Positions 1 through 9,241 of a DNA stretch of 25,797 nucleotides are shown here, piece after piece. The DNA is taken from positions 104,376 to 130,172 of the forward strand of contig BFEA01000197.1 in assembly GCA_003427395.1 (NCBI GenBank), given 5' to 3'. The position numbers and the translations under genes are program-made. The notes under the pieces are model-generated. The model had not been told where the DNA came from, did not search any database, and saw only the letters and a program-made list of their open reading frames with translations. Every line of letters begins with the position of its first letter. The stretch's first letter is position 1. Source of the stretch: Chara braunii (taxonomy: Eukaryota > Streptophyta > Charophyceae > Charales > Characeae).

Positions 1-95
1 GTTCCATTAAACCACCAGTACTTGGCCCATAGTCGTTCCATTAAACCACCAGTACTTGGCCCATAGTCGTTCCATTAAACCACCAGTACTTGGCC
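1..95. repeat. 34-bp tandem repeat, 2.8 copies
   Basis: Two full copies (1-34 and 35-68) and one partial copy (69-95) of a 34-bp unit beginning GTTCCATTAAACC and containing CAGTACTTGGCC. The visible copies are identical until the third diverges at about 95. The array runs off the left edge, so its true length is unknown. A short inverted echo (GGGCCAAGTACTGG) occurs at 8970-8983. Confidence 0.9.
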
Positions 96-492
96 AGCTA
101 TGGGCCGCGGGCGTGTCTCATTAACGCGCCGCATTTGGGGGGGGTCCTGGAGCGTTCACATGAACGCCTGGTCGGTGAGAATTGCGACGTCGAAAAGGAA
201 GAACCAAAAAAAAAAAAAAAACCTACTTTTCTAAGCTGGGCATCGGTCGTGGTCACGGTGGTTCTTGGTGGAATGTTTCTAACTAGTTTTTCTGTTAGAT
301 ACTGTATGTCGTTTTTTCTGCTTTTGTTTTTTTTTAATAATTTTTCTTAGATTCCCCTGTCAGCGAGGCAGGGCATATCCCATGATCTACTGAACAGCCC
401 TCAGTGAGGGCACACTCACACTTGCACATAGGCAAATGTATCTAACTCATTTCAGTTCCAAATTCATGTCTCTTTTTTTTCCCTTCTTTGAG
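96..492. other. Left flank of element 1, no gene recognised
   Basis: No credible gene. There is a run of 16 A at about 207-222, a T-rich stretch at 310-350 and another at 470-485. An open frame covering 90-350 starts only at a TTG, has a charged then hydrophobic composition caused by the A and T tracts, and has no family resemblance. This is best read as the pre-insertion DNA into which element 1 jumped. Confidence 0.6.
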
Positions 493-496
493 ATTC
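493..496. repeat. Target-site duplication, left copy (ATTC)
   Basis: ATTC immediately precedes the TG that opens the 5' LTR, and the same four bases follow the CA of the 3' LTR at 8754-8757. Four bases is one fewer than the five usual for Ty3/gypsy elements; the fifth base differs on the two sides. Confidence 0.7.
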
Positions 497-1434
497 TGCG
501 AGGCTCAAGGTCTTGATACACCCTACTGGGACCTATTTTCAGTACGGTTGGCCGCCCTAAGTGAAGGAAGGCTCGACCAAGGCCTACAGGCCCATTTTTT
601 TGGGGGGTCACCACGCAACTGGGGAAATTCAGGCAGTTGCGCAGGGCCAGTTGGTTGAGAGCGCCCAGGCCCAGGCTGCCTTTTTCGTATGTAACTGGGG
701 CAGGCCCTGGGCCAGATACGCAACATGGGCTGAACACAGGCTGCGGGCAGTTGGGCACAGGAAATTACCACAGGCCCTGGGCCTGATTCGTTCGGACTGG
801 GGCTCAGCCTCACGGGGCCTACCGGAAGCTTCTGGACCGAGGCCCAATGCAGGCAGGCCGCACGCAGCAGGCAGGTCACTTCCAGGAAAGTGCCTGCCCC
901 AGCACTCCTCATTGGGGCACTGGCTGCATGCTGCGCAAGCGCTGCTGCGCTATACACTGGCCAGCACTCACTCGTTCACGGGCGAGCTGGAAGGAGCAGG
1001 CAGCCATAGCCAAGGTGCGCTGCTGTATGCTGGAGGGGGCACATGGTGGTCCTTGGTGCATGTGGCATCTGTGAGTGGGGGATCGAGGTTGTGAGTGATA
1101 CGAGAGACATACCTGGTGCTTGAGGCGAACGGCATTGGCCGAGATCTGCTCGTACTTCGGGGAGCTGTTGACGTCACCAGGGGCATTGTAGATAGGCTAG
1201 ATAGGATCTGCCATTTGTAGTCTGGGCACAGGGCGCCAAATAGGATGTCGACATTGGTTCTTTGTTGATGATGATGAGCCTATTCCAACATTGCCACTTG
1301 TAAGCTTTTGCTGTGCTCTTATTTGGTGAAACTCGTGTTGCAATTCTGCTTTTGGTTCGAGGTCACGACTATCTGGTCTTCTGTGTATGATGCTGCTTGG
1401 TTTCTGAAGTTCGCTATCGCTTATTTTCCTTGCA
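497..1434 (+). repeat. 5' LTR of element 1
   Basis: 938 bp, opening TGCGAGGCTC and closing CCTTGCA, matched end to end by 7825-8753. By eye there are about 45 substitutions over about 920 aligned bases, mostly transitions, plus a 4-bp indel near 884 and a 14-bp indel near 975. Open frames inside it on both strands (for example 561-1094) are also partly open in the other LTR but show no protein family and are not called as genes. No promoter could be assigned with confidence. Confidence 0.95.
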
Positions 1435-1437
1435 ATT

Positions 1438-1449
1438 TGGTATTGGAGC
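1438..1449 (+). promoter_or_regulatory. Primer-binding site, initiator-Met tRNA type (degenerate)
   Basis: TGGTATTGGAGC lies three bases (ATT) after the 5' LTR. Known plant retroelements primed by initiator tRNA-Met carry TGGTATCAGAGC, so 10 of 12 positions agree. Element 2 has the same spacer and the same TGGTAT start, which supports the assignment. Confidence 0.85.
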
Positions 1450-2731
1450 TGTGGTACGGTGCGCTAATCTGGCAGGTGTCTTCTGCCTATGCGGTACGTA
1501 CATGCGGTCTGTTGGGTGAGCGGCTGTAGGGAGTGTGTAGTGAGGAGGGCGAAGGCAAGTAGGGCGACGCAGGAGGTGAGGGGCTACGTGGTGTATATTG
1601 GGTATTCGCAGTGTGATGAGGTGGAACGTCGGTGTAATGCTGGTTGTGCCGAAGCAACGATTGGTCATCACAGTCGGCATCAGGTCATCTGGTGAGAATA
1701 TCTGTAGTTGGGGGCAGCTATTTTGAGGTACGTTGCTCTTAACCTTATCGACCTTCTTCGACACTTCTTACCGTGAGGATGTGTGTTCTGTCTTGAGAGT
1801 CCTCTCATGTGAGGAGTCGAGTGCGCTCAACCTTGAGGGTCAGCATTGTTCACGTGGAGCATCTGGAAGGAGAGGGCAGAGCTATCTGAAGGGCCCTGGA
1901 CAAAGCACTGGGTCACAATCACCATGCCAACCCACCGGGAGTAGAGCACGCATGCTTTGCTGCTTTGTCCTTTGTCTGCTTGTTGCGTTGATAGATGGGT
2001 TATGAGGGGCAGGCCAGCCCTACAGGGGAGACGAGAACCGGATGTCTATAAATAAACACCGGCGGGGTACCTTCCATTGGCTGTGATCGTCGTCCTGTCT
2101 ACGACGTTAAAGAATTCCTGAGGATTGGGGGGGCCGTCCTTAAACGCCTCCTGATCAGCCAATTGGTCGGTGTAAGGCTCGCTGCAAGCGAGGATAAACA
2201 ATGTGCAGGGCTGGCCAGCTCAACATATACTCGGGGCACAGGGGCGGGCCATGTGCACACCTTTAGACACACACGCTGTTCTGGATCGCTCAGGGACGCC
2301 GACGTCAAGTGACCATCAAGAGGAACTGAGGGAGGGGTAGATTCGAGGTGATAAGTTCGTGTTCAATTCCACTCTGCAAATATCCACACATGCGATTCTA
2401 TTTTTATTTTGATTAGTTAGATGGACTGCCATTGACATCTGACAGACAACATTAGATAAAAATTTGCTCTCTGTTCGTGGACTAATTAAGTAAATATAGT
2501 TCCGTTTGTAGGAATTTGAACTTACCTGTTGGACCCGAATGCGTAGACTCTGAAATAGCCAGCGGTTAATTAATTTATTTATTTTTAAATCGGTTTGTGC
2601 ATGACGCTGCGGTAAGCATCGAGTGAGTGACCTAGTGTAGACGGTGTGCAGTTCTGTAGCTTCTGAGCAACAGGGAGGAAACTAGAGAGGATGATCGGAT
2701 CCTGCGATCAGCAAGGGGTTCGATAGCCCAC
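1450..2731 (+). other. Untranslated leader of element 1
   Basis: About 1.3 kb without a supported gene. It is collinear with the element 2 leader in two parts: 1450 to about 2170 matches the minus strand from 23987 down to about 22960, and about 2185 to 2470 matches the minus strand from about 15015 down to 14740. The best-conserved stretch is 2079-2124, which differs from 23007-23052 (reverse complement) at 4 of 46 bases. A TATAAATAAA motif at 2047-2056 has a TATAAA counterpart in element 2 at 23079-23084. AT-rich sequence at 2560-2600 precedes gag. Confidence 0.8.
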
Positions 2732-4632
2732 TTGGCATTAGGTCCTGAGGGCGATAGATTCCTGTTCCGCCAGCAGAGAGAGAGGCAGCAGCAGCAGAGA
2801 AGAGCTAGGGCCGTAGAGGCAAGTTGGCCATTCACAAGTGAGGCCGCTACTTCAGCAGCCATGGCAACTGCTGCGCAGCAGGGCTCTCAGGCTAGTAGTT
2901 TAGGGACTGTAGGGTGAATGGTCGCACAGACCCTGAGTAAGTCCACTGGTGTAATGGCAAGCCAACCGTTAGTTCTGACTCTCAAAGAGATCGTCATACG
3001 ACAAGCTGATGCTCAAGAGGCACAACTACAAAAGGCTTTAGGGGAGATAAAGGCAGAGAAAAAGAGAATGATCAGGAGAAGAGCCAGGATGCAGCGGAGA
3101 CAAGCGGATATTAGTGAGTTGGAGGAGATGGACCGGACAAAAACGGATGATGATGTGAGGACCCTGAGGACGGTCTTGCTAGATGTAGTAGAAATGCAGG
3201 ATCACCAAATGACGCTCTTACAGGACATCCACCAGAGCCTGGCCGTGCTAGTTGGGCGAGCTCAGGTGACACCATCACCATCAGGGCCTGGTGCCTGGCC
3301 CGTCGTACAACCTCCTCCTTCTGTCCCACCGGTGACTGGGGTATCCCCATACATAGCTCCAACATCGGTACCGGCTGCTTCCCTAGGAATGCCTTTGACA
3401 AGAGGGTCCTCAACAGGTCCTAGTGTGTAGATTCTTGTACAGACAGTGTATTCCCAACCTCCGTCGCAGGTTGCTGTGACAGGGCAGCCTGCTGTCTCGC
3501 AGCCAGCACAACAGCTGGACACACAACCCCAACAACCGCTAGTGCAGCAACTTGCGCCCGAGGGTCCACAATCGGAGTGGGGCAGGTACCGGGACAAGGC
3601 CAGTGGGTTCCAAAGACAGCCATTGCCTCACCCAAACCGTTTCCAGGGGACAAGAGGGGCGAAGACCTCGACACATGGTTGAGGTCAGTGCCGGTTTATG
3701 TTAAGTGCAAGTTAACCTTGCCCTATGAGGAAGTGCTTGTGGCTGCCTCCTACCTTGAGGGGAGTGCAACACGATGGTTAAGCGGGCTAGTGCAACTGCA
3801 AGGATATGGACATGACTTTCGCGCTTGGGCAGTCAACCAGAAACTGGAAGACTTATTGAAGATGGTGGAGGAGAGGTGGCATGATCCTCAGGTGGCCCAA
3901 AAGGTCACTGACGCGATCCTGACTCTGAGCAATAGACCGTTCAAGTCAGTAAGGGATGCCGCAGATGCAGTAGAGCGTCTGATCTGTGTACCTGGAGTGC
4001 GCTATGACCCCCAGGTCTTGCTAACCACTTACCTGAGATGTCTCCCTATGCCACTCAGGAATCAGTTGGCTGGCGAGGTAAACATCAATGCACACAACTT
4101 CCCCTCGTTTAGCAAGAAGGCCCTAGACCTGGATGCAAAGATAGGGCATGGGCACCAATCCATGCCGGATGGAAATAAGAAGTCACTGCCTCCCAACTGG
4201 AAGGCGAAGGGCCGTATTATGTTCGTCGACAACGATGGCTCAACCATTGAGTTGGACGACAACTTCCAGGAAGGAGTAGGTTCAGAGGCGGGCAGTGTAG
4301 AAGCTTCAGGGGGTGGAGCAGTCGCTGCCACAATGCAAAAAGGTCAGGCGACTGGTAGACGTTGTGGAGGCTCCCGGTCTGGAAGTCAAGTTCACCCTAA
4401 CGCGCCCCCATGGGAGAAAGCGGGTCTCACCGAGGACGTGGAGAGACCGGTACACCCGATAAACTTGTATTCGTTGTGGCCAACATGGCCATAATCAATT
4501 GAGTGTCGAAACAAAAAGGTGACCGAAAGGATTTCGCCTACAATGGGGCAGGCGTTGGTATCCTCTGTATCCATAGGAAGCAATGTTGCCAGCAGTTCTG
4601 GCACTGCTCCGGGAAACACGTCGAGCCAGTAG
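2732..4632 (+). pseudogene. gag: gag polyprotein (capsid/nucleocapsid), broken
   Basis: Gag forms the particle shell and binds genomic RNA. The frame opens at ATG 2732 with a Q/R-rich segment, is stopped by TGA 2915, resumes at ATG 2918 through a charged helical region (LGEIKAEKKRMIRRRARMQR), and is stopped again by TAG 3428. The same frame continues into a Pro/Gln-rich linker to about 3600. The capsid core lies one frame over (3577-4494): it contains PFPGDKRGEDLDTWL and YLEGSATRWL, typical of plant Ty3/gypsy capsid. A zinc knuckle of CX2CX4H type (CIRCGQHGH) is readable at 4466-4492 in a third frame; the final Cys is displaced by a one-base loss near 4500. The last frame ends at TAG 4630. 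The equivalent gag of element 2 shares PHTFSGDK and YLEGSATRWL. Confidence 0.88.
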
Positions 4633-4668
4633 GAATAATAGTTGTTCCTGCTAGGGTCGAGGTGGTGG

Positions 4669-4731
4669 ACACACCCTCACCATCTCGAGACACACCCTCA
4701 CCATCTCGAGAGACACTCTCACCATCTCGAG
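4669..4731 (+). repeat. 21-bp tandem repeat (3 copies)
   Basis: Three copies of a 21-bp unit containing ACACCCTCACCATCTCGAG, between the nucleocapsid and protease parts. In one frame it encodes the heptapeptide DTPSPSR three times. The multiple-of-three period suggests expansion while the gag-pol spacer was still coding. Confidence 0.9.
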
Positions 4732-4876
4732 AGATGACCCAAGCTACTGACTCTGTCATCGCCCCACAAACACATTCGGACCCATCGGACTTGTGTTCGA
4801 TGAATGTGTTCGAGTCCTTGAGGAGCTAGATGAGTGGTCTAGATCAGACCCACTAGCTTCTTGGACGACATTGTCT

Positions 4877-5240
4877 AAAGCCCCTAAGGGTGAGATGTTC
4901 GTCGGCGAGGTAGTCATCGGCGGCCACAAGGCCGGGGCCTATTATGACACTTGCTCAACGTAGAATTTTGTCAATCGCGCGTGCGTTGAGAGGCTGCGCT
5001 TACAGGGGCAAGTGCAGCGCCTGAGTCGACCTGTGGAGTCGACCTGTGCCAACAAACAACGCATGGTAGTCAACAACTACCTTAAGGATGTTGAGCGTTG
5101 TTTCCCGTACGCGGGAGGGGAACTAGGACTTCGCGTCTCGTTCCTAGTCAGCGATGATCTCCCGATGGAGATCCTGTTAGGTATGTACTATCTTTCGGTT
5201 GCACAACCCCAATTTGAGTGGGACCGAAAAGTGGTCAAAC
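4877..5240 (+). pseudogene. pol: Retroviral-type aspartic protease domain of pol, broken
   Basis: This domain cleaves Gag-Pol into mature proteins. The frame reads KAPKGEMFVGEVVIGG, then YYDTCST, a stop (TAG 4961-4963), then [11 protein letters not shown]. Plant Ty3/gypsy proteases normally have an active-site D-[ST]-G followed by C-[ST]-x-NFV; here the Gly after DT is missing, so the catalytic triplet is damaged as well as interrupted. The C-terminal flap and closing segment is recognisable as [19 protein letters not shown], the counterpart of the usual ILGMDWL. It is in frame with the RT that follows. Element 2 keeps only the LLGMFYLEIAKPQFD end of this domain. Confidence 0.8.
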
Positions 5241-6379
5241 ACCCTTTGCCCGAAGGAGGGACCACCAAATTACGTAAGTTTAAAGCTAGTAGTCTGATCG
5301 AGTGCTACAGATGCATGTGTGCGACCGCGTTTCATAATTATTATAAGCAAAATTCGGAGGAGGGTATGTACTTAGTTTATGTTTTTGCAGCAGGCGAGCC
5401 GGTGAAAATGTCGCCGGAGATAGAGGGAGTAGTCGCTAAGTACCCTGATCTATTTGAAGAGCCGAAAGGGGTTGTTGACAGGGAGGTCGTCCATGCGATA
5501 GAGATTATCCCACGGTCTAGCATTCCGAAGGGTAGGATCTATCGAATGTCTCCAGGCGAGCTTGATGAGCTTTGTCGGCAGCTTAAGGAACTCATAGAGA
5601 AGGGTTGGATCCGACCGAGTGTCTCCCCTCACGGATCTCCAATCTTATTTGTACCAAAGAAGGGGGGAACTTTGAGGATGTGCATTGACTATAGGGGCCT
5701 CAATGCCATCACTGTCAAGAACCGAGAGCCCCTACCGCGCATCGATGACTTGTTGGACCAAGTGCAAGGGTCCCGGTTCTTCAGTAAGATAGATCGGAAG
5801 TCAGGGTACCATCAAATTGCAATACGGCCCGAGGATCAACACAAAACCACTTTTCAGACAAGGTACGGTCTGTACGAGTTTGTGGTGATGCCTTTCGGCC
5901 TTTGCAATGCTCCTGGCACCTTCTAGCACGCAATGAACCGGATCTTTCATGACTAGTTGGATAAGTTTGTCATCGTGTACCTTGATGACATACTTGTCTT
6001 CAGTAGGACTGTTGAGGAGCACGCTGGTCATTTAGACAAAGTCCTTAGTCTCCTTCGACAGCACAAGTTCAAGATCAACGACGAGAAGTGCGAGTTTGGC
6101 TGCACCTGTATCTTGTATTTGGGTCATGAGATTTCCGCGGAGGGATTGAAGCCCGATGATGCGAAGGTGGCCAGCATTCGTGACTGGCCGCGTCCTCAAT
6201 TTGTGACTGAGATGAGGTCCTTCTTGGGGATGACCGACTACTACCGTAATTTTGTCAAGAACTATAGCATAGTGGCCGCCCCGTTGACGGACCTGACACG
6301 CCTTGACACCCCTTGGGAGTGGATAGACAGGTGTGAGGCTGCTTTCAGACATCTGAAGCCACTCACCATGAGGTCTTGA
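5241..6379 (+). pseudogene. pol: Reverse transcriptase domain of pol, two internal stops
   Basis: This domain copies the element RNA into DNA. After a linker ([16 protein letters not shown] near 5305) come the RT motifs in order: [48 protein letters not shown] with the first catalytic Asp (Arg replaces the usual Leu), [15 protein letters not shown], and VYLDDILVFS with the YxDD catalytic pair at about 5979. The thumb/connection reads LGHEISAEGL and FLGMTDYYRNFVKNYS. Stops are TAG at 5924 (element 2 has Gln) and TAG at 5954 (element 2 has Tyr). The frame ends at 6379, where the RNase H continues one frame over. Confidence 0.95.
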
Positions 6380-6980
6380 AATTGCCCGATCCTGACAAGC
6401 CATTTGTTGTGACCACGGATGCCAGCCAATATGACAGTGGTGTCGTACTTGCACAACAGGAGAGGAAAAAGTTAAGGCCGGTAGAGTACATGTCCAAAAA
6501 AATGCCCTCTCAAAAGTTGGCCAAGTACACTTATGAGAAGGAACTCTACGCGATCTAGAAAATGTTGACTCACTGGAGGCACTACCTCCTTGGTCGCTTC
6601 TTCTATGTCAGGACTGATCACTAGACCCTGAGGTGGATGAAGACTCAACCGGTACTCTCCGATGCTCTGAAGCGATGGATTGAAGTCTTAGAACAATATG
6701 ACTTTGAGCCCCAGTACATCAAGGGGGAGTACAACAACGTTGCTGATGCGTTGTCGCGTAGGCCAGACTTCCTGGGTGCGCTGGTCACTGAATTTGGGCT
6801 TGCGGACGATGTTACTCAGTCGTTGGTGGAAGCCTATCGCGAGGATCCGTTTATGGCCGAGATCATACGCAGACTCGAGGCAAAATACAAAGCAGCTGCT
6901 GACGAGTTTGTGTTGGTCAACGAGCTGTTGTTCCTTGAGAAGGCCGGAAATAAACGCTTGTGTGTTCCAAATTGAGATTC
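6376..6980 (+). pseudogene. pol: RNase H domain of pol, stops and frameshift
   Basis: RNase H degrades the RNA strand of the hybrid made by RT. Acidic residues are visible in order: VTTDASQYDSG, YEKELYAI, VRTDH and NNVADALSRRP. The domain is one frame off from the RT and interrupted by TAG at 6556 (Tyr in element 2), TAG at 6622 (Gln in element 2) and TGA at 6973. The segment after ADALSR (FLGALVTEFGLADDV) is the linker to integrase; in element 2 a GC-rich insertion sits at the matching place. Confidence 0.92.
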
Positions 6981-7560
6981 TTTGCGTAGTTTATTTTTAT
7001 GCGAATGTCATGATGCCACCGGACATTTTGGGTATAGGAAGAATCTGTTGCAGCGGTTCTGGTGGCCCACAACGATGAAAGATGCGAAGCTGTACGTGGA
7101 GACTTGTCAGGTGTGTCAGAGAGGCAAGCCACGTACACAAGCCCCTCTTGGGCTTCTCAAGCCCCTTCTGATTCTGGAAAGGCCCGGTGAGAGCCTGTCT
7201 ATGGATTTCATGGACACGCTGGTCACCACCAAGAGTGGAATGAGATATATCTATGTCGTTGTGGATAGGTTTAGTAAGTATGCTAGATTAGTTGCAATGC
7301 CTGCTACAGCTCAGACTGAGTATGTGATCAAGCTGTTCAAAGAGAACTGGGTCAGAGACTTTGGGCTTCCAAAGTCTATTGTGAGTGACAGGGATATCAA
7401 ATTCACCGGTGATTTGTGGAAGCCTGCAGCTGCAGAACAGGGAACACAGCTGCAGATGACTTCTGGGAACCACCCAGAGGCAAATGGCCAAGCAGAGCAG
7501 CTGAACCGCGCTGTACAACACCCGTTGCGGCACTACATTAAGCCCAATCAGGTGAACACC
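6981..7560 (+). pseudogene. pol: Integrase: zinc domain and catalytic core, C-terminally deleted
   Basis: Integrase joins element DNA to the host chromosome. The HHCC zinc domain reads ECHDATGHFGYRK ... YVETCQVCQRGK. The DDE core reads SMDFMDTL (first Asp), SIVSDRDIKF (second Asp) and HPEANGQAEQLNR (Glu). After NRAVQHPLRHYIKPNQ the sequence jumps directly to the chromodomain-like tail in another frame, so the normal C-terminal part of the core and the following DNA-binding region are missing. The word TTGCGGCACTACAT occurs on both sides of the junction (7524 and 7563). Confidence 0.93.
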
Positions 7561-7562
7561 TG

Positions 7563-7784
7563 TTGCGGCACTACATCGTGGACCACAGGGAAATGCCAGT
7601 TCCAAGACCAACAGGCAGGGGACGTCCTCGTAAGCCAAAGCTGCAATATCGCGTTCGGTTCAGACATCACACTGATTCTAAGGAGGACAGATGGTTTACC
7701 AGGGAGGAACTGATGCAGACCGCTCCACAGGCTGTCGCTCACTACGAGAAGTCACCGCAGAAAGGAAAGTGCCAGATTGAGTAA
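7563..7784 (+). pseudogene. pol: Chromodomain-like C-terminal tail of pol, detached
   Basis: The readable frame gives LRHYIVDHREMP, a basic GRGRPRKPKLQYRVRF stretch, then DRWFTREEL and VAHYEKS, ending at TAA 7782. The pattern of an aromatic/basic strand (QYRVRF), a spaced Trp and an acidic helix resembles the chromodomain-related tails of chromoviruses, which direct insertion to marked chromatin. Classical aromatic cage residues are not all obvious, so this is a family-level call. It lies in a different frame from integrase because of the deletion at about 7540-7565, and has no proper start of its own. Confidence 0.7.
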
Positions 7785-7813
7785 TAGGACTTCTCAGAGG
7801 ACTGTCGAAGTAT

Positions 7814-7824
7814 GGAGGAGGGAA
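7814..7824 (+). promoter_or_regulatory. Polypurine tract of element 1
   Basis: GGAGGAGGGAA, eleven purines, directly abuts the TG of the 3' LTR at 7825. This is the standard position for the plus-strand primer, and it fixes the LTR boundary independently of the repeat alignment. Confidence 0.9.
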
Positions 7825-8753
7825 TGCGAGGCTCAAGGCCTCGATACGCCCTACTGGGCCCTATTTTCAGTACAGTCAGCCGCCCTAAGTGACGGCAGGC
7901 TCGACCAAGGCCTACAAGCCCATTTTTTTTGGGGGTCACCACGCAACTGGGGAAAATCAGGCAGTCGCGCAGCGCCAGTTGGTTAAGAGCGCCCAGGCCC
8001 AGGCTGCCTTTTTCGTATGTAACTGAGGCAGGCCCTGGGCCAGATACGCAACATGGGCCGAACACAGGCTGCAGGCAGTTGGGCACAGGAAACCACCACA
8101 GGCCCTGGGCTTGATTCGTTCGGACTGGGGCTCAGCCTCACGGGACCTACCGGAAGCTTCTGGACCGAGGCCCAATGCAGGCAGGCCGCACGCAGCAGGC
8201 AGGTCACTTCCATTTAGGAAAGTGCCTGCCCCAGCACTCCTCATTGGGGCACTGGCTGCATGCTGCGCAAGCGCTGCTGCGCTATATGCTGGCCAGCGCT
8301 CAATCTGGAAGGAGCAGGCAGCCATAGCCGAGCAGCGCTGGTGTATGCTGGAGGGGGCGCATGGTGGTCCTTGGGTGCATGTGGCATCTGTGAGCGGGGG
8401 ATCGAGGTTGTGAGTGATACGAGAGACATACCTGGTGCTTGAGGCGAATGGCATTGGCCGAGATCTGCTCGTACTTCGGGGAGCTGTTGATGTCACCAGC
8501 GGCATTGTAGATAGGCTAGATAGGATCTGCCATTTGTAGTCTGGGCGCAGGGCGCCAGATAGGATGTCGACATTGGTTCTTTGTTGATGATGATGAGCCT
8601 ATTCCAACATTGTCGCTTATGAGCTTTTGCTGTGCTCTTATTTGGTGAAACTCGTGTTGCAATTCTGCTTTTGGTTCGAGGTCACGACTATCTGGTCTCC
8701 TGTGTATGATGCTGCTTGGTTCCTGAAGTTTGCTATCGCTCATTTTCCTTGCA
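7825..8753 (+). repeat. 3' LTR of element 1
   Basis: 929 bp, TGCGAGG to CCTTGCA, collinear with 497-1434. Relative to the 5' copy it has ATTT inserted in a hairpin at 8205-8224 and lacks 14 bp near 8300. Differences are dominated by C/T and G/A changes, as expected for decay of methylated DNA. Confidence 0.95.
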
Positions 8754-8757
8754 ATTC
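8754..8757. repeat. Target-site duplication, right copy (ATTC)
   Basis: Matches 493-496 and directly follows the CA end of the 3' LTR. Confidence 0.7.
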
Positions 8758-9241
8758 GTTTCTGTTTTTTTGTTTTTTTCCTTATTTTACTTTTGGATTC
8801 TGACAAAAACGTCATGGGGCTGATACACCCAAACTGCGAAGTGCTCACATTAGCACTCGGGTTTTTTGCTTTCCAACTGGTCCCCTCAGCCTCGGCCCGT
8901 CCAGCTACTGGTTCTGCCAGGCTTGGCAGGCTCGACATACCGGACGCTGGAGGCTCGGACTTGATAGCTGGGCCAAGTACTGGGGGCTTAAGTGAAGACA
9001 GAAGTTGTGGCCATGCATGTCTGCCCAGACTCTGTTGTCTGCCTGCAGACAGACTGACCTATCTGGAGGCAATTCTGCTTCCACAAAAATCTATCTGACA
9101 CTACTGACAGTTTTTTTTTCTGGTACTCTTTTCAGAGACTTTCTTTTCTGACATTGTTTTTCAGACGCTTCTTTCTGAAGCTTTTTTTCTAACATTTTTT
9201 TTGCACTTATTTCTGAGACTTTTTCTGGCACTTTTCGGATA
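8758..9241. other. Spacer between the two retrotransposons; T-rich CTGACA tract
   Basis: About 480 bp with no supported gene; an open frame over 8730-9098 starts inside the LTR and is not credible. The second half (about 9100-9240) is a loose repetition of words such as TTTTCTGACATT, TTTCTGAGACTTTTT and CTGGCACTTTT. Similar words lie just outside the other end of element 2 at 25127-25195. The stretch 8970-8990 contains an inverted partial match to the 34-bp repeat at 1-95. Confidence 0.6.

Larger units (their letters stand above)
497..8753 (+). mobile_element. Element 1: complete but degraded Ty3/gypsy LTR retrotransposon
   Basis: An 8.26-kb element with every structural landmark in order: TG...CA LTRs, tRNA-Met type PBS, gag, protease, RT, RNase H, integrase, a chromodomain-like tail, purine tract and 3' LTR, between ATTC direct repeats. 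The domain order PR-RT-RH-INT with a C-terminal chromodomain-like segment is that of chromovirus-type Metaviridae. Coding is broken by in-frame stops at 2915, 3428, 4961, 5924, 5954, 6556, 6622 and 6973, by frame changes near 3600, 4500 and 6376, and by a deletion at about 7540-7565. Insertion was therefore not recent; LTR divergence of about 5 percent (hand count) agrees. It is related to element 2 but belongs to a different subfamily. Confidence 0.95.

Noticed and set aside
90-350. 86-codon open frame at the left edge
   Set aside because: It starts at TTG inside the tandem repeat, and its Lys and Phe/Leu runs come from A and T tracts. No family resemblance.
561-1094. 177-codon open frame in the 5' LTR
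   Set aside because: It lies wholly inside an LTR, is not preserved intact in the other LTR, and has shadow frames on both strands typical of GC-rich non-coding sequence.
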